Shown in pieces: positions 1-7,620 of a stretch of 64,000 nucleotides of DNA; position 1 is the stretch's first letter, and each line of letters starts with the position of its first letter. Origin of the DNA: Carnobacterium funditum DSM 5970. Lineage in GTDB: Bacteria; Bacillota; Bacilli; Lactobacillales; Carnobacteriaceae. The notes under the pieces were generated by a model, which worked only from the letters and a program-made list of their open reading frames with translations, was not told the origin of the DNA and made no database searches. Location of the stretch: positions 1,641,001 to 1,705,000 of the forward strand of contig NZ_JQLL01000001.1 of NCBI RefSeq assembly GCF_000744185.1, given 5' to 3'. A program made the translations under genes and the position numbers.

Positions 1-1
1 T

Positions 2-124
2 GATCGTTTAAACGCAATCAATGAAGAAATTGCTTCTTTCAATAATAAAATTATTTTACGCAATGAAAAAACAACAGATGAAATTGTAAAAATCATGAGA
101 AAAAAAACGGGGTGCTTTAGTTGA
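2..124 (+). CDS. 3' end of an unidentified satellite gene (partial)
   Basis: An open frame enters from the left edge and ends at a TGA at 122-124, leaving about 40 charged residues rich in Asn, Glu and Lys. Its stop overlaps the TTG start of the prim-pol gene, so the two are probably translationally coupled in the replication module. No family can be recognised from the fragment. Confidence 0.5.
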   Translation, partial: DRLNAINEEIASFNNKIILRNEKTTDEIVKIMRKKTGCFS

Positions 125-960
125 ATGAAGAAATTAACCTGTTGAATGAAGCACTAGCAATAGCAAAATTAGGTTTCCCTGTTTTCCCATTGAGTTCTCG
201 AAGCAAAATTCCAGTTGCAAAATCTAAAGGTTTTAAGGAATCCACGACAAATGAAGAAGAAATTTATAACATGTTTACAGAAAACGAGCAAGCAAACATA
301 GGTTTATCAATGGCGGGTATTAACTACTTTGTACTGGATATAGATACGCATGGAAAAAACAAGCGTGAGGGCATAGAATCGCTTGAGAAGTTACTGGGTG
401 ACAATATAAGCGATTTGCAAAACGTAGTAAGCTCAAAAACAGCGAATGGCGGCTTACATTTATTCTTTTCATATCCAGATAATTATGAGGTTAAACAACG
501 CATAGGCTTTAGAAAATCATTAGATGTTATAAAAAACTTCGTAGTTGCTCCAGGCAGCGTTGTAAAAAGAAAAGATGGATCGTTTGGAACGTATGAAATA
601 GAAAATGGCAACTTATCAGAAATAACCGAAGCTCCAGAATGGCTACTTGATTTAATAACAGCCAAAGAACAGCCAATACAGTCTGAAATGGCTTATACAA
701 ACGATTTTAAGGGTTCAAACGAATACAAAGGTAAGTTAGTCCTATTGATAGAAGAAGTAGTACAAGGCGTTGAAAATGGAACTAGAAATCATTTTTTCGC
801 AAGGGCGTTTGGAACGTTAATCAAGGCAAACATGAATCCTACCATTGCAGTTAATTTATGCAGGGATTGGAACGAAAACTACTGTAATCCTCCTTTAACA
901 GATAAAGAATTATCAGACGTACTAAAAAGCATAACGAAAAGGGAGGGAGCTAAGAAATGA
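121..960 (+). CDS. Primase-polymerase (bifunctional prim-pol, AEP superfamily), satellite replication
   Basis: This 279-residue protein resembles the N-terminal bifunctional DNA primase/polymerase family of plasmids, prophages and satellites. The metal-binding DID appears in the segment VLDIDTH (about residues 72-78). An S-x-H type motif follows in the NGGLHLFF segment, and a K-D-G/Y-E patch comes at about residues 145-160. The last 75 residues look like the small helical primase C-terminal domain. The start is TTG at 121, overlapping the preceding stop; the ribosome-binding site is weak, which fits coupling. The stop overlaps the next gene by 4 nt (ATGA). It would make primers for element replication together with the helicase encoded next. 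The assignment to this family is good; its exact priming activity is inferred. Confidence 0.85.
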   Translation: MNEEINLLNEALAIAKLGFPVFPLSSRSKIPVAKSKGFKESTTNEEEIYNMFTENEQANIGLSMAGINYFVLDIDTHGKNKREGIESLEKLLGDNISDLQNVVSSKTANGGLHLFFSYPDNYEVKQRIGFRKSLDVIKNFVVAPGSVVKRKDGSFGTYEIENGNLSEITEAPEWLLDLITAKEQPIQSEMAYTNDFKGSNEYKGKLVLLIEEVVQGVENGTRNHFFARAFGTLIKANMNPTIAVNLCRDWNENYCNPPLTDKELSDVLKSITKREGAKK

Positions 961-2495
961 AAGAGGAAGAAGAAGATTTATTTAAAGACATAGCAAACGA
1001 TGTTGAAAATATGAAAAAGACTAAAAAGAAAAAAGAAGTTAAAAAAACTCCGAAAACTCCAGAAGATTTAAAAAACTTATTAATAGATTTAGGCGATAAA
1101 GGAAGAGAATCAAAAGAGTATACGGTAGGAAAAGGTGAGAACGCAGAAACTAAGTACCCAAGGCTTATGCCTTTAGAAGTTGCATATGTCTTGAATGATA
1201 TTTTCTTCTTTTGTTTGTTCAATATGGAGGAAGGTACAAGACTAGCAATATATATGAGGTTTGAAGGTATTTATACGCAAAACGAAACCATGATTAAACG
1301 ATATATATCTTACGTTGAGCCTACTTTTACAGAAAGACAAGCCGAAGATGTAATTTACAAGATAGCTAATATCTCAGAGGTAAAAGAAAAAACTAATTCA
1401 AGGTATTTAATACCAGTAAATAATGGCGTGTTCAACTTAGAAACCAAGAAACTAGAAAAATTCACATCAGATTATGTTTTTACTTCAAAGATTGCTACAG
1501 ATTACAACGATAAAGCTACTCTACCAATTTTCGAGGGTTGGAACGTTGAACAATGGCTTAAAGATTTATCTAACGGAGAAGAAGATTTAAACACACTCTT
1601 ATGGCAGGTTATCAGCTCGGCAATGAACGGTAATTTTTCAAGAAAAAAATCAATATGGTTATACGGAGAGGGAAATACGGGTAAAGGAACTTTTCAAGAA
1701 TTAATAACAAACATGGTAGGTAGAAATAATATCGCTACATTGAAAGTGAACCAGTTTTCGGAACGTTTTGCCCTGCCTTTACTAGAGGGTAAGACGTGCG
1801 TAATTGGAGATGATGTACCCGCTCACGTTTATATTGATGATTCTAGTAACTTCAACAGTACGGTCACAGGCGACCCTGTAAGAATTGAGCAAAAGAACAA
1901 AGCAGCATATTCAACAGTTTTTAATATGACTGTTATCCAGTCTACTAATGGTTTGCCACGGGTTCATAATACGACCGAGGGAACATATAAACGATTTTTA
2001 ATTGTTCAATTTAAGCAGGCATTTAAGGGAGAGGGAGATAATTGGAGCATTAAGAACGATTATATAAAAAGAAAAGACGTGCTTGAATATGTACTTCAGA
2101 AAGCTATTAATATAGACTTTGAAAAATTTATTCTTCCTGCCAGTTCTGAACAACTTATGAACCAATACAAAATAGACAACGATCCAATTAGAGATTTCAA
2201 GGTTTCAGTTTTCGACCAATTTACAAGCACACGCATACCACTGTATCTACTTTACCAATATTATTTAGATTTTTGTGAAGAAAACAAGTACAAGTATATG
2301 ACTTCAAGAAACTTTATAAACTCACTTGAAAGGGTGCTTGATACCGATTGGGAGAAGAAGAAATCTAAGGTTGGTAACTTCTTCAATGAAAAGTATCTTC
2401 CGTTACAAATGGAAAAAAACACAAAGATAGAAGCACCAGAAAAGGATAAAACGTATGCCTGCCTTGTAAATACGAGGATTGAGCTAGCTAGTTAA
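957..2495 (+). CDS. P4/D5-type superfamily 3 replicative helicase (primase-helicase)
   Basis: This 512-residue protein has a charged Lys/Glu-rich N-terminus (residues 1-40), a D5-N-like region and an SF3 AAA+ helicase core. The Walker A is GEGNTGKGT at about residues 237-245. A Walker B-like IGDDVP follows, then the SF3 motif C in the IQSTNGLP stretch. The C-terminal part looks like a winged-helix DNA-binding domain. Proteins of this kind unwind the origin of P4-like satellites and some plasmids. The primase function is carried by the separate upstream gene, so the module is split. The iteron region directly downstream is the likely target. The 4-nt overlap with the prim-pol supports co-translation. 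Confidence 0.88.
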   Translation: MKEEEEDLFKDIANDVENMKKTKKKKEVKKTPKTPEDLKNLLIDLGDKGRESKEYTVGKGENAETKYPRLMPLEVAYVLNDIFFFCLFNMEEGTRLAIYMRFEGIYTQNETMIKRYISYVEPTFTERQAEDVIYKIANISEVKEKTNSRYLIPVNNGVFNLETKKLEKFTSDYVFTSKIATDYNDKATLPIFEGWNVEQWLKDLSNGEEDLNTLLWQVISSAMNGNFSRKKSIWLYGEGNTGKGTFQELITNMVGRNNIATLKVNQFSERFALPLLEGKTCVIGDDVPAHVYIDDSSNFNSTVTGDPVRIEQKNKAAYSTVFNMTVIQSTNGLPRVHNTTEGTYKRFLIVQFKQAFKGEGDNWSIKNDYIKRKDVLEYVLQKAINIDFEKFILPASSEQLMNQYKIDNDPIRDFKVSVFDQFTSTRIPLYLLYQYYLDFCEENKYKYMTSRNFINSLERVLDTDWEKKKSKVGNFFNEKYLPLQMEKNTKIEAPEKDKTYACLVNTRIELAS

Positions 2496-2497
2496 AA

Positions 2498-2778
2498 AGT
2501 TACCCAGTTACTGAACGGTTACCGAAAAAACAAGGGTAAAGTAACCGACTAACGTTGTTAAACCAACGATAATAAGCATAAGTTACTGAGTTACTGTAAT
2601 ATACTACTTCTTTAATAATATAATATAAAACTAATTAATTACTATATATAAAAGAAAGTGGTTTTGTTCGGTAACTCGGTAACTTTACTTGCTAACGTTG
2701 GTATTAAAGAGTTTTGAGCAACGAATACAGTAAAAACTCGGTAACTTCACGGTAACTTTTAGCAACGTAAGGTAACTG
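2498..2778 (+). other. Putative replication origin: iterons flanking an AT-rich segment
   Basis: This noncoding stretch after the helicase gene holds repeats in two opposed groups. On the left are AGTTACC/AGTTACTG-type copies at about 2498, 2506, 2516, 2540 (variant), 2581 and 2589. On the right are CGGTAACT copies at 2669, 2677, 2739 and 2750, and a variant at 2770. The right-hand unit is the reverse complement of the left-hand one. Between them, at 2597-2660, lies a nearly pure A/T segment. Inverted iteron sets around an AT-rich melting region next to a Rep helicase gene are the hallmark of satellite (SaPI/PICI, P4-like) origins. The repeats are seen directly; origin function is inferred. 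Confidence 0.75.
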
Positions 2779-2801
2779 AAAAACGAAAAGGAGCTAAAAC
2801 G

Positions 2802-3134
2802 ATGACAAAAAAAGCATTTAGATCAGCACAAGCACACGACTACAACAACGCTAAAAAACAATGGATTGAGCTAGTTAAGATACTAGAAGCGAATTACTCA
2901 ATTAAAGAAAAAGGTAGTCAAGAAATATTCTTGAACATACCAAACGAAAGAAAAGCAGATATAGAAATATTGTTAAGTAGCCGAATAAGTACAACTAATT
3001 ATCGTGTTCAATTATGGTATTTAGACTTACCAGAAAACCGTAAGCAATTAGAAGTTGCTCAACTGAATACGCTGCAAGATGTTATAGCTCACGTTGACGA
3101 GTTACTGAATGTAATCAAACACAAAGGGGAGTAA
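2802..3134 (+). CDS. Hypothetical protein (satellite)
   Basis: A 110-residue soluble, charged protein with no recognised family. It starts with ATG at 2802 behind a good AAAGGAG ribosome-binding site and lies just right of the iteron region, 5 nt before the next gene. Its position between replication and capsid modules is typical of small phage accessory genes. No membrane segment, signal peptide or clear catalytic motif is visible. Confidence 0.65.
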   Translation: MTKKAFRSAQAHDYNNAKKQWIELVKILEANYSIKEKGSQEIFLNIPNERKADIEILLSSRISTTNYRVQLWYLDLPENRKQLEVAQLNTLQDVIAHVDELLNVIKHKGE

Positions 3135-3139
3135 AACAG

Positions 3140-3394
3140 TTGGCTAAAACAGAAATGGATCAATGGATAGATTTGGGAAATCAGACTAAGCGAGTACAAG
3201 AAGAACTGTTCATATTAATGGAGCAAATGAACGGTATTAAGTTGCCGCAACCATTCTTTAGGCATGTAAATACTTCACTAATCGCAGTGGATAAAATCAA
3301 ATCGCAGGGTGAAAAAAGAATGTTTAAAGAATATCCAACTTTAGGCAACGAAGCTTTTAACGTCTTTTACAATGGTAAGTGGCTAGATTTCTAA
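3140..3394 (+). CDS. Hypothetical protein (satellite)
   Basis: An 84-residue protein starting at TTG 3140 behind AAAGGGGAG, five bases after the preceding stop, so it is probably in the same transcript. The N-terminal half is helical and hydrophilic, and the C-terminus ends in an aromatic-rich FYNGKWLDF. No family is recognised. Confidence 0.6.
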   Translation: MAKTEMDQWIDLGNQTKRVQEELFILMEQMNGIKLPQPFFRHVNTSLIAVDKIKSQGEKRMFKEYPTLGNEAFNVFYNGKWLDF

Positions 3395-3415
3395 TAACTA
3401 AAAGAGGTGGAACGG

Positions 3416-3886
3416 GTGGCGGTTAAAGATGTGATAGGCAGTTATTTCTCCTTAGATGACCGAATAAGCAAGACGAAGAACAGAATCAGAAACAGTCGAA
3501 TAAACTTCTATAATCGTTCATTAACAACAAGACTAGGCATGATAGATGACCAATTAACAACAGTCGGTTGTGACATAGAAACAGAGGTAACAAATCATGT
3601 TTCAGCAACGCAAATAGCCGAACAACATATAAGAGTGTTGAGGCTCAAAAAACACTACTTCAATGCCTTTTGGAACATGTTAGATACAAGTAGCAAGGAA
3701 TATTACATTGACCGCTACAAGCATGATATGGACGTATCTAACAATGAATTGGACGAGCTTATCCTAGATGAAGTTAAAGAAATCGAACAAGCAATAAGGT
3801 ATCAAAAGAAGCACTATGAGGGCGAAGAACCAACAAACAAGGAAAAGAAAGACTATGAAACGATGTTGGAGCTATTGGAGGCATAA
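3416..3886 (+). CDS. Phage-type helical protein, DUF1492-like
   Basis: About 156 residues, almost all predicted helical and highly charged, resembling the small phage proteins that precede late-gene regulators in Gram-positive prophages. The GTG at 3416 is chosen because AAAGAGGTGG lies 5-11 nt upstream; a GTG at 3407 would overlap that site. It is followed within a few bases by the sigma-like regulator. The family link is weak and rests on length, position and composition. Confidence 0.55.
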   Translation: MAVKDVIGSYFSLDDRISKTKNRIRNSRINFYNRSLTTRLGMIDDQLTTVGCDIETEVTNHVSATQIAEQHIRVLRLKKHYFNAFWNMLDTSSKEYYIDRYKHDMDVSNNELDELILDEVKEIEQAIRYQKKHYEGEEPTNKEKKDYETMLELLEA

Positions 3887-3890
3887 AGTA

Positions 3891-4205
3891 ATGAATAAAA
3901 TAAGTAAACATAGCTTAATGAAGTGGCGAGCTAGAGCCGATAGAATGGAAGACCTAGACAAAAGGTTTTTAAAAGATCTATATACGAGCTTAAAACAGCT
4001 TACCGAAGATGAAAGAGAACTCTTAATGGAAAAGTATTACTATCCAGATGAACCAATTAATGATAAAGAAATGGCGGAGAAAACAGGCTTAACACTCATT
4101 CAATATCGAGTAAAACGGTCAAAAATAGAAGCAAAACTTACTGTAAGCAATCGCATTGCGGAACATGAGAAGCGTTACAACGTTAAATTTGAAGATAGTG
4201 GCTAG
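3891..4205 (+). CDS. Sigma-70 region 4-like / ArpU-RinA-type late regulator
   Basis: A 104-residue protein with a helix-turn-helix in its second half. The segment from LTEDERELLMEK through DKEMAEKTGLTLIQYRVKRSKIE follows the pattern of sigma region 4 and of phage transcription activators such as ArpU and RinA. ATG 3891 is used because GGAGG sits just upstream; longer readings in this frame run back into the previous gene. It lies immediately before the capsid part of the element, where such regulators normally switch on late genes. DNA binding is supported by the HTH; the target is inferred. Confidence 0.6.
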   Translation: MNKISKHSLMKWRARADRMEDLDKRFLKDLYTSLKQLTEDERELLMEKYYYPDEPINDKEMAEKTGLTLIQYRVKRSKIEAKLTVSNRIAEHEKRYNVKFEDSG

Positions 4206-4265
4206 CTTAGTGCAGCGGTAACAGGTGAACGATACAAAAATACAAACTAAAAGGGGAACGATCAG

Positions 4266-4787
4266 ATGAAAACAGAAAACAAAGCAATCATTATCAAAGG
4301 AATTGTTATTCCAGACTACAAAGAACCTAAAGGAGAAAGCTATTATAGTTTAATCGCACGACAAAGCAACGAGATTGCACATCTAAACGCTCAACGTTCG
4401 ACAGCTCAAGAAGAAATAAACAAAATTGAAGAAGAAAAAACCGTATTAAACTTAAAACAAACTGGTAAAAGTGACCGTGCAGAAAGATATGAATTCAAAC
4501 GCAAGAAGAAAGAACTAGAAAAACAGATAAAATCACTAGAAGAAGTTGCTTATATGGATGTTCAAAAGGATATTGATACGATTTTAAACAGTCCAGAACT
4601 AGAACTATTGGAAGACAAAGCAAAAAAAGAATACCTGAAACTCCACAAACAAGCAGAAATATATAACAAAGAGTTAGATAAAGCATATGCGAAAACTAAG
4701 AAAGATATTAACAGATTCTTAGCAGGCATAGATTCAGATAGCTATTACAGAATGGCAGCAGTAAGACACAACAGACTAAAAAACTAA
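4266..4787 (+). CDS. Coiled-coil protein of unknown function (satellite)
   Basis: A 173-residue, lysine- and glutamate-rich protein predicted to be largely coiled coil from about residue 30 to 150. It has a GGGGA ribosome-binding site upstream of ATG 4266. It could be a structural, scaffold-like or assembly protein given its position before the capsid gene, but nothing in the sequence proves this. No signal peptide or membrane segment is seen. Confidence 0.6.
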   Translation: MKTENKAIIIKGIVIPDYKEPKGESYYSLIARQSNEIAHLNAQRSTAQEEINKIEEEKTVLNLKQTGKSDRAERYEFKRKKKELEKQIKSLEEVAYMDVQKDIDTILNSPELELLEDKAKKEYLKLHKQAEIYNKELDKAYAKTKKDINRFLAGIDSDSYYRMAAVRHNRLKN

Positions 4788-4809
4788 TAAGAGAATAGGG
4801 GAAAAACAA

Positions 4810-5097
4810 ATGATACTAGATAAAGATAATGAGATACAACTTCAAGGGCGGTTCGTAGATAGCGTATACGAGGGAGACTATACACACAGTTTGTTATTCA
4901 GGGAAGATAAACTAGGTTGGATCTCTATGACAATCGTTAAAGAAACAGATGAGTATAAGAGTTTAAAATTTAATCAAAGATGCAAGGTGAAAGCTTTACT
5001 AACTAGCAAGGTAAATTATGTAGACGAAGAAATAAAATGTACTAACTTACTTTATTTAAAAAGTTATGAAGAAGTTTTATATCCAGTAAATAAATAA
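4810..5097 (+). CDS. Hypothetical small protein (satellite)
   Basis: A 95-residue mostly beta-type protein with a GGGGA ribosome-binding site 6-10 nt before ATG 4810. It follows the coiled-coil gene closely, suggesting one transcript. It is not recognised; its alternating hydrophobic pattern could fit a small barrel, which is only an impression. Confidence 0.55.
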   Translation: MILDKDNEIQLQGRFVDSVYEGDYTHSLLFREDKLGWISMTIVKETDEYKSLKFNQRCKVKALLTSKVNYVDEEIKCTNLLYLKSYEEVLYPVNK

Positions 5098-5404
5098 GTA
5101 GAAATAAATAAATAAGTAACAAGAATGTAGTCACACGAAGCCGCCCAGGGTCAGCGTTCAGAAATAGCAACTATCAAAGCCGGCGGGATTAGATTTTAAC
5201 AAGTTTTGGATTTGTTACAAAAAGTTTTTTTGGACTTTTTAATCAGACTAGAAAAAGCAGTAAAGGAGTTGGTTCTATTGGTCTAGACCATTGTTAGACG
5301 TAATGAACAAACAGGCAAAAAGAACCAATCAATCCATGATTAAGAGGTGGCAATCGCTACTTATAGACAGTTAAAACAACTAAAAAAAGGGGATAAAAAA
5401 AACC
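5098..5404 (+). other. Noncoding gap before the capsid gene with possible gene remnants
   Basis: No intact gene is seen here. A GC-richer patch at about 5135-5190 stands out in the AT-rich element. AAAGGAG at 5262-5268 is followed by a TTG frame that stops after a few codons and then reopens for about 18 codons. A second short GTG frame starts at 5347. GGTCTAGACC at 5280-5289 is a perfect palindrome, and TTGGTTCT (5269) pairs with AGAACCAA (5321). This may be the scar of lost packaging genes, or it may hold a packaging or regulatory site. Confidence 0.4.
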
Positions 5405-6574
5405 ATGGCTAATAAAACGATAATCGCAACAAAGTTAAAATTGAAAGAAAACAGGTTAAAAGAAATCAAGAAACAAATTGCTCCATTGAGTAAAGAATAT
5501 ACTGATCTATCTAGTGTGATTAATGAAATTGAGGACGAAAAAGAAAAGGAAGAAATGCAAAAAATATTAAATGATTTAAAAGTTAGTTTAGAAGAAAAGA
5601 AAGACGAGGAAAAGAAAGTAAATAAAGAAATTCAAGACTTGAAAGACGAGCTAGAAGATATTGAAGAAGCTGAAGAAGAAAAATCTGACAATAAAACTAC
5701 TAAAGGAGATAATAAAATGAAAAAAAGTACACAACGTAGCATTAAAAGATTTGTTCAATCAAGAGGACTAGAAACAGGTACTCTTGAAACTGAAAACAAA
5801 GGCGTAGTAATTCCTAACGAAGCTATCACAGCACGCACGCAACAAGTTGACAAGTTAGACCTAACTAAGCACGTTCGCATTGTAAAAACAAATACACCAA
5901 GCGGTTCGTATGGCGTGTTAAAGAAGTCTAACCAAAAATTAACAGCAGTAACGGAACTAGCAACTAAAGAACTACCAACGCCCGAAATTATTAATATGGA
6001 ATACGATATTAAAACATATAGAGGGCAAGTACCCGTATCAATGGAAATGGTAGAAGACGCTGATTTTGATGTTACTGAATTATTAACGGAACATTTGAAT
6101 GAGTTAGATATTAACACAAAAAATAGTGAGATTATTGCTAAGATGAAAACAGCACCTAAAAAGGCTGTTACTGGTTTGGCAGGTATCAAAGAAATGCTTA
6201 ATAAAGATGTTTCTACCATGTATAATGCAAAAGCTTATGTATCAACTTCTCTATTTGATGAATTGGATCTATTAAAAGATACTAGTGGCCGCTTCTTATT
6301 ACAAGATGATATAACAGTTAAAACAGGTAAACGTGTCAACGGGAAAGAAGTTGTAGTTATTCCAGATGAACAAATTGGCGTATCTAGTGGCGATTTAGTT
6401 GGTTTCTTCGGAGATTTACACGAGTTTGTGACATTGTTTGACCGTAAGAAAGATGTTGTCCAGTGGGTTGATAACTTTGTTCATGGTCAAGTGTTAAACG
6501 GTTCAGTACGCTTTGATACACAGGCGGCAGATACCGAAGCAGGGTTCTATGTAACGTATACCGCAGCGGTTTAA
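5405..6574 (+). CDS. HK97-fold major capsid protein with N-terminal coiled-coil scaffold-like domain
   Basis: A 389-residue protein. Residues 1-100 are a charged coiled coil, like the scaffolding delta domain of HK97-type capsids. Residues 105-389 form the capsid domain, with the characteristic N-arm, a PVSMEMVEDAD segment, an internal LLQDDIT segment and a C-terminal DTQAADTEAGF strand. A second start, ATG 5717, lies exactly at the domain boundary with its own AAAGGAG, so a free 285-residue capsid protein may also be made. No prohead protease gene is nearby. Portal, terminase and tail genes are also absent, so the product may be used with a helper phage's machinery. It ends at a palindrome and a weak terminator. 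Confidence 0.85.
   Translation: MANKTIIATKLKLKENRLKEIKKQIAPLSKEYTDLSSVINEIEDEKEKEEMQKILNDLKVSLEEKKDEEKKVNKEIQDLKDELEDIEEAEEEKSDNKTTKGDNKMKKSTQRSIKRFVQSRGLETGTLETENKGVVIPNEAITARTQQVDKLDLTKHVRIVKTNTPSGSYGVLKKSNQKLTAVTELATKELPTPEIINMEYDIKTYRGQVPVSMEMVEDADFDVTELLTEHLNELDINTKNSEIIAKMKTAPKKAVTGLAGIKEMLNKDVSTMYNAKAYVSTSLFDELDLLKDTSGRFLLQDDITVKTGKRVNGKEVVVIPDEQIGVSSGDLVGFFGDLHEFVTLFDRKKDVVQWVDNFVHGQVLNGSVRFDTQAADTEAGFYVTYTAAV
5702..5719 (+). promoter_or_regulatory. Internal ribosome-binding site and start inside the capsid gene
   Basis: AAAGGAG at 5702-5708 is followed after 8 nt by ATG 5717-5719, in frame with the capsid ORF at residue 105. The point divides the coiled-coil region from the HK97-fold region. 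The site and spacing are ideal for Firmicutes translation, so two products (fusion and free capsid protein) are likely. Confidence 0.7.
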
Positions 6575-6586
6575 ACGATCGTTTAA
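6571..6586. repeat. 16-bp perfect palindrome at the capsid gene stop
   Basis: TTAAACGATCGTTTAA is a perfect palindrome covering the end of the capsid gene. It could add a hairpin to the 3' end of the transcript or bind a dimeric protein. No further copy of the full palindrome was noticed in the window. Confidence 0.6.
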
Positions 6587-6595
6587 TAAGAATAG

Positions 6596-6632
6596 CCTTT
6601 AATCATTAAACTGGTTAAGGGTTTGTTTTTTT
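6596..6632 (+). terminator. Weak intrinsic terminator after the capsid gene
   Basis: CCTTTAA (6596) can pair with TTAAGGG (6615), with one G-U pair, and is followed by an interrupted run of ten T. It separates the structural genes from the toxin cassette, which has its own promoter. Confidence 0.5.
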
Positions 6633-6664
6633 CAAGCGACATGTTGACTACTCTAAAAAAAAGA

Positions 6665-6710
6665 TTGACTTGAGTGTAATAGAAATGTATAATTTGTTCA
6701 TTGTAATGAA
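6665..6710 (+). promoter_or_regulatory. Promoter and operator candidate of the toxin-antitoxin-chaperone cassette
   Basis: TTGACT at 6665-6670 and TATAAT at 6688-6693 are separated by 17 bp, a near-consensus vegetative promoter. Just downstream, TTCATT-GT-AATGAA at 6697-6710 is a perfect 6+6 inverted repeat over the expected start of transcription. This is where an antitoxin-type autorepressor would bind; the binding is inferred. Confidence 0.75.
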
Positions 6711-6726
6711 ATGGAGAAATTAGGTT

Positions 6727-7281
6727 ATGAAAAATTATGTAGGTTTTCACGGAACTAGTGAGACTATAGCCGAAGAAATTATAATTAATAGTTTTTTAAT
6801 AGACCATATAAGCGATAGACTTCCTTGTGATTTAGGAAAAGGCGTATATATATTTGAAAATAGTGAAAAATATAATTGTCAAGCGAAAGAGCAAGCAATG
6901 AAATATGTTAAGAAGTATAAAAATGGTTATAAAAACCCTACTGTTTTAAAAGTAGACTGCCATGTAGACAGTGACAAAGAACTAGATATGAATTTGAGTG
7001 CAAATAAAAAAGTTTTTCATAATTTTATGAATGAAAATGCTGGTGAAATAGCTGAAGAACGGAAAGCTTTAATACAAGATGGAGCATATAAAAGAGGTAA
7101 CTTAGATGGTTTAGTTATCGAGTTGATTCTTGAACATTACAATAAAGTAGTAGATTTAGTAATTAAAGATACTTACACTAGTTTTAATGATATACCTGGA
7201 TATAAAGTTTCTAATTTTGATAACGCTAGCGAAATATGCATTCGTAATACTGATATAATACAAAATATATGCGTAATATAA
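6727..7281 (+). CDS. ADP-ribosyltransferase-like toxin (CmdT/DUF3990-like), first gene of a TAC cassette
   Basis: A 184-residue protein. The pattern fits an H-Y-E type ADP-ribosyltransferase fold: GFHGTS with His8 for NAD binding, LGKGVYIF with Tyr41, and a late DGLVIEL with Glu132 as candidate catalytic glutamate. The HGT opening and the G-K-G-V-Y motif recall DUF3990-type toxins. The gene has a strong promoter, GGAG ribosome-binding site and ATG at 6727. It is followed by a small gene and a SecB-like gene, the order toxin-antitoxin-chaperone. In the described CmdTAC system the toxin ADP-ribosylates mRNA on phage infection. That this protein acts on RNA is inference; the fold assignment rests on short motifs. 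Confidence 0.7.
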   Translation: MKNYVGFHGTSETIAEEIIINSFLIDHISDRLPCDLGKGVYIFENSEKYNCQAKEQAMKYVKKYKNGYKNPTVLKVDCHVDSDKELDMNLSANKKVFHNFMNENAGEIAEERKALIQDGAYKRGNLDGLVIELILEHYNKVVDLVIKDTYTSFNDIPGYKVSNFDNASEICIRNTDIIQNICVI

Positions 7282-7320
7282 CTAAATATGATAACATACA
7301 TATTAAGAGAGGTGAAGATC

Positions 7321-7620
7321 ATGAGCATTATGCTAGGTGATTTCATAAGCGAAGATAATATTAAACTATCAAGAGAAGAGATAAGGAACGCACTTAATGA
7401 AATTTATTCTGTTGAAATTGCCAACAATATTGACAAAGTAAGAGATTCATTTTATAGATTTTCTGAATTAAGTGGAGAAATTCCTTCTAATACACAAGAA
7501 TATAAAATAAAAGAAGATTTTAAAATCGATACCGTAAAAATAAAAAAAGAAATAAAAAATTATAAAGGTTCAGAAGAAGTGATAAAGACCTATTCTTCTT
7601 TGAATAAAAAGGTGGCATAA
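7321..7620 (+). CDS. Antitoxin candidate of the TAC cassette
   Basis: A 99-residue charged protein. ATG 7321 is chosen because AGAGAGGTG lies directly upstream; an ATG at 7288 has no such site. The N-terminal half is helical, and the C-terminal 40 residues are lysine-rich with little predicted structure. That is what a chaperone-addiction tail that must be held by the SecB-like partner would look like. Its TAA overlaps the chaperone ATG by one base (TAATG), a strong sign of coupled synthesis. No known antitoxin family is recognised from the sequence, so the role is taken from the gene order. Confidence 0.6.
   Translation: MSIMLGDFISEDNIKLSREEIRNALNEIYSVEIANNIDKVRDSFYRFSELSGEIPSNTQEYKIKEDFKIDTVKIKKEIKNYKGSEEVIKTYSSLNKKVA

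Noticed and set aside
5755-6219. 154-codon open frame on the minus strand inside the capsid gene
   Set aside because: It is fully antisense to a well-supported capsid domain and has low-complexity Ser/Val/Ile composition typical of a shadow frame.
1-6586. GATCGTTTAA at the window start and again in the palindrome at 6577-6586, as possible attachment-site copies
   Set aside because: Only 10 AT-rich bases match, and the second copy overlaps the capsid gene stop with satellite-type genes continuing beyond it. A chance match is more likely.
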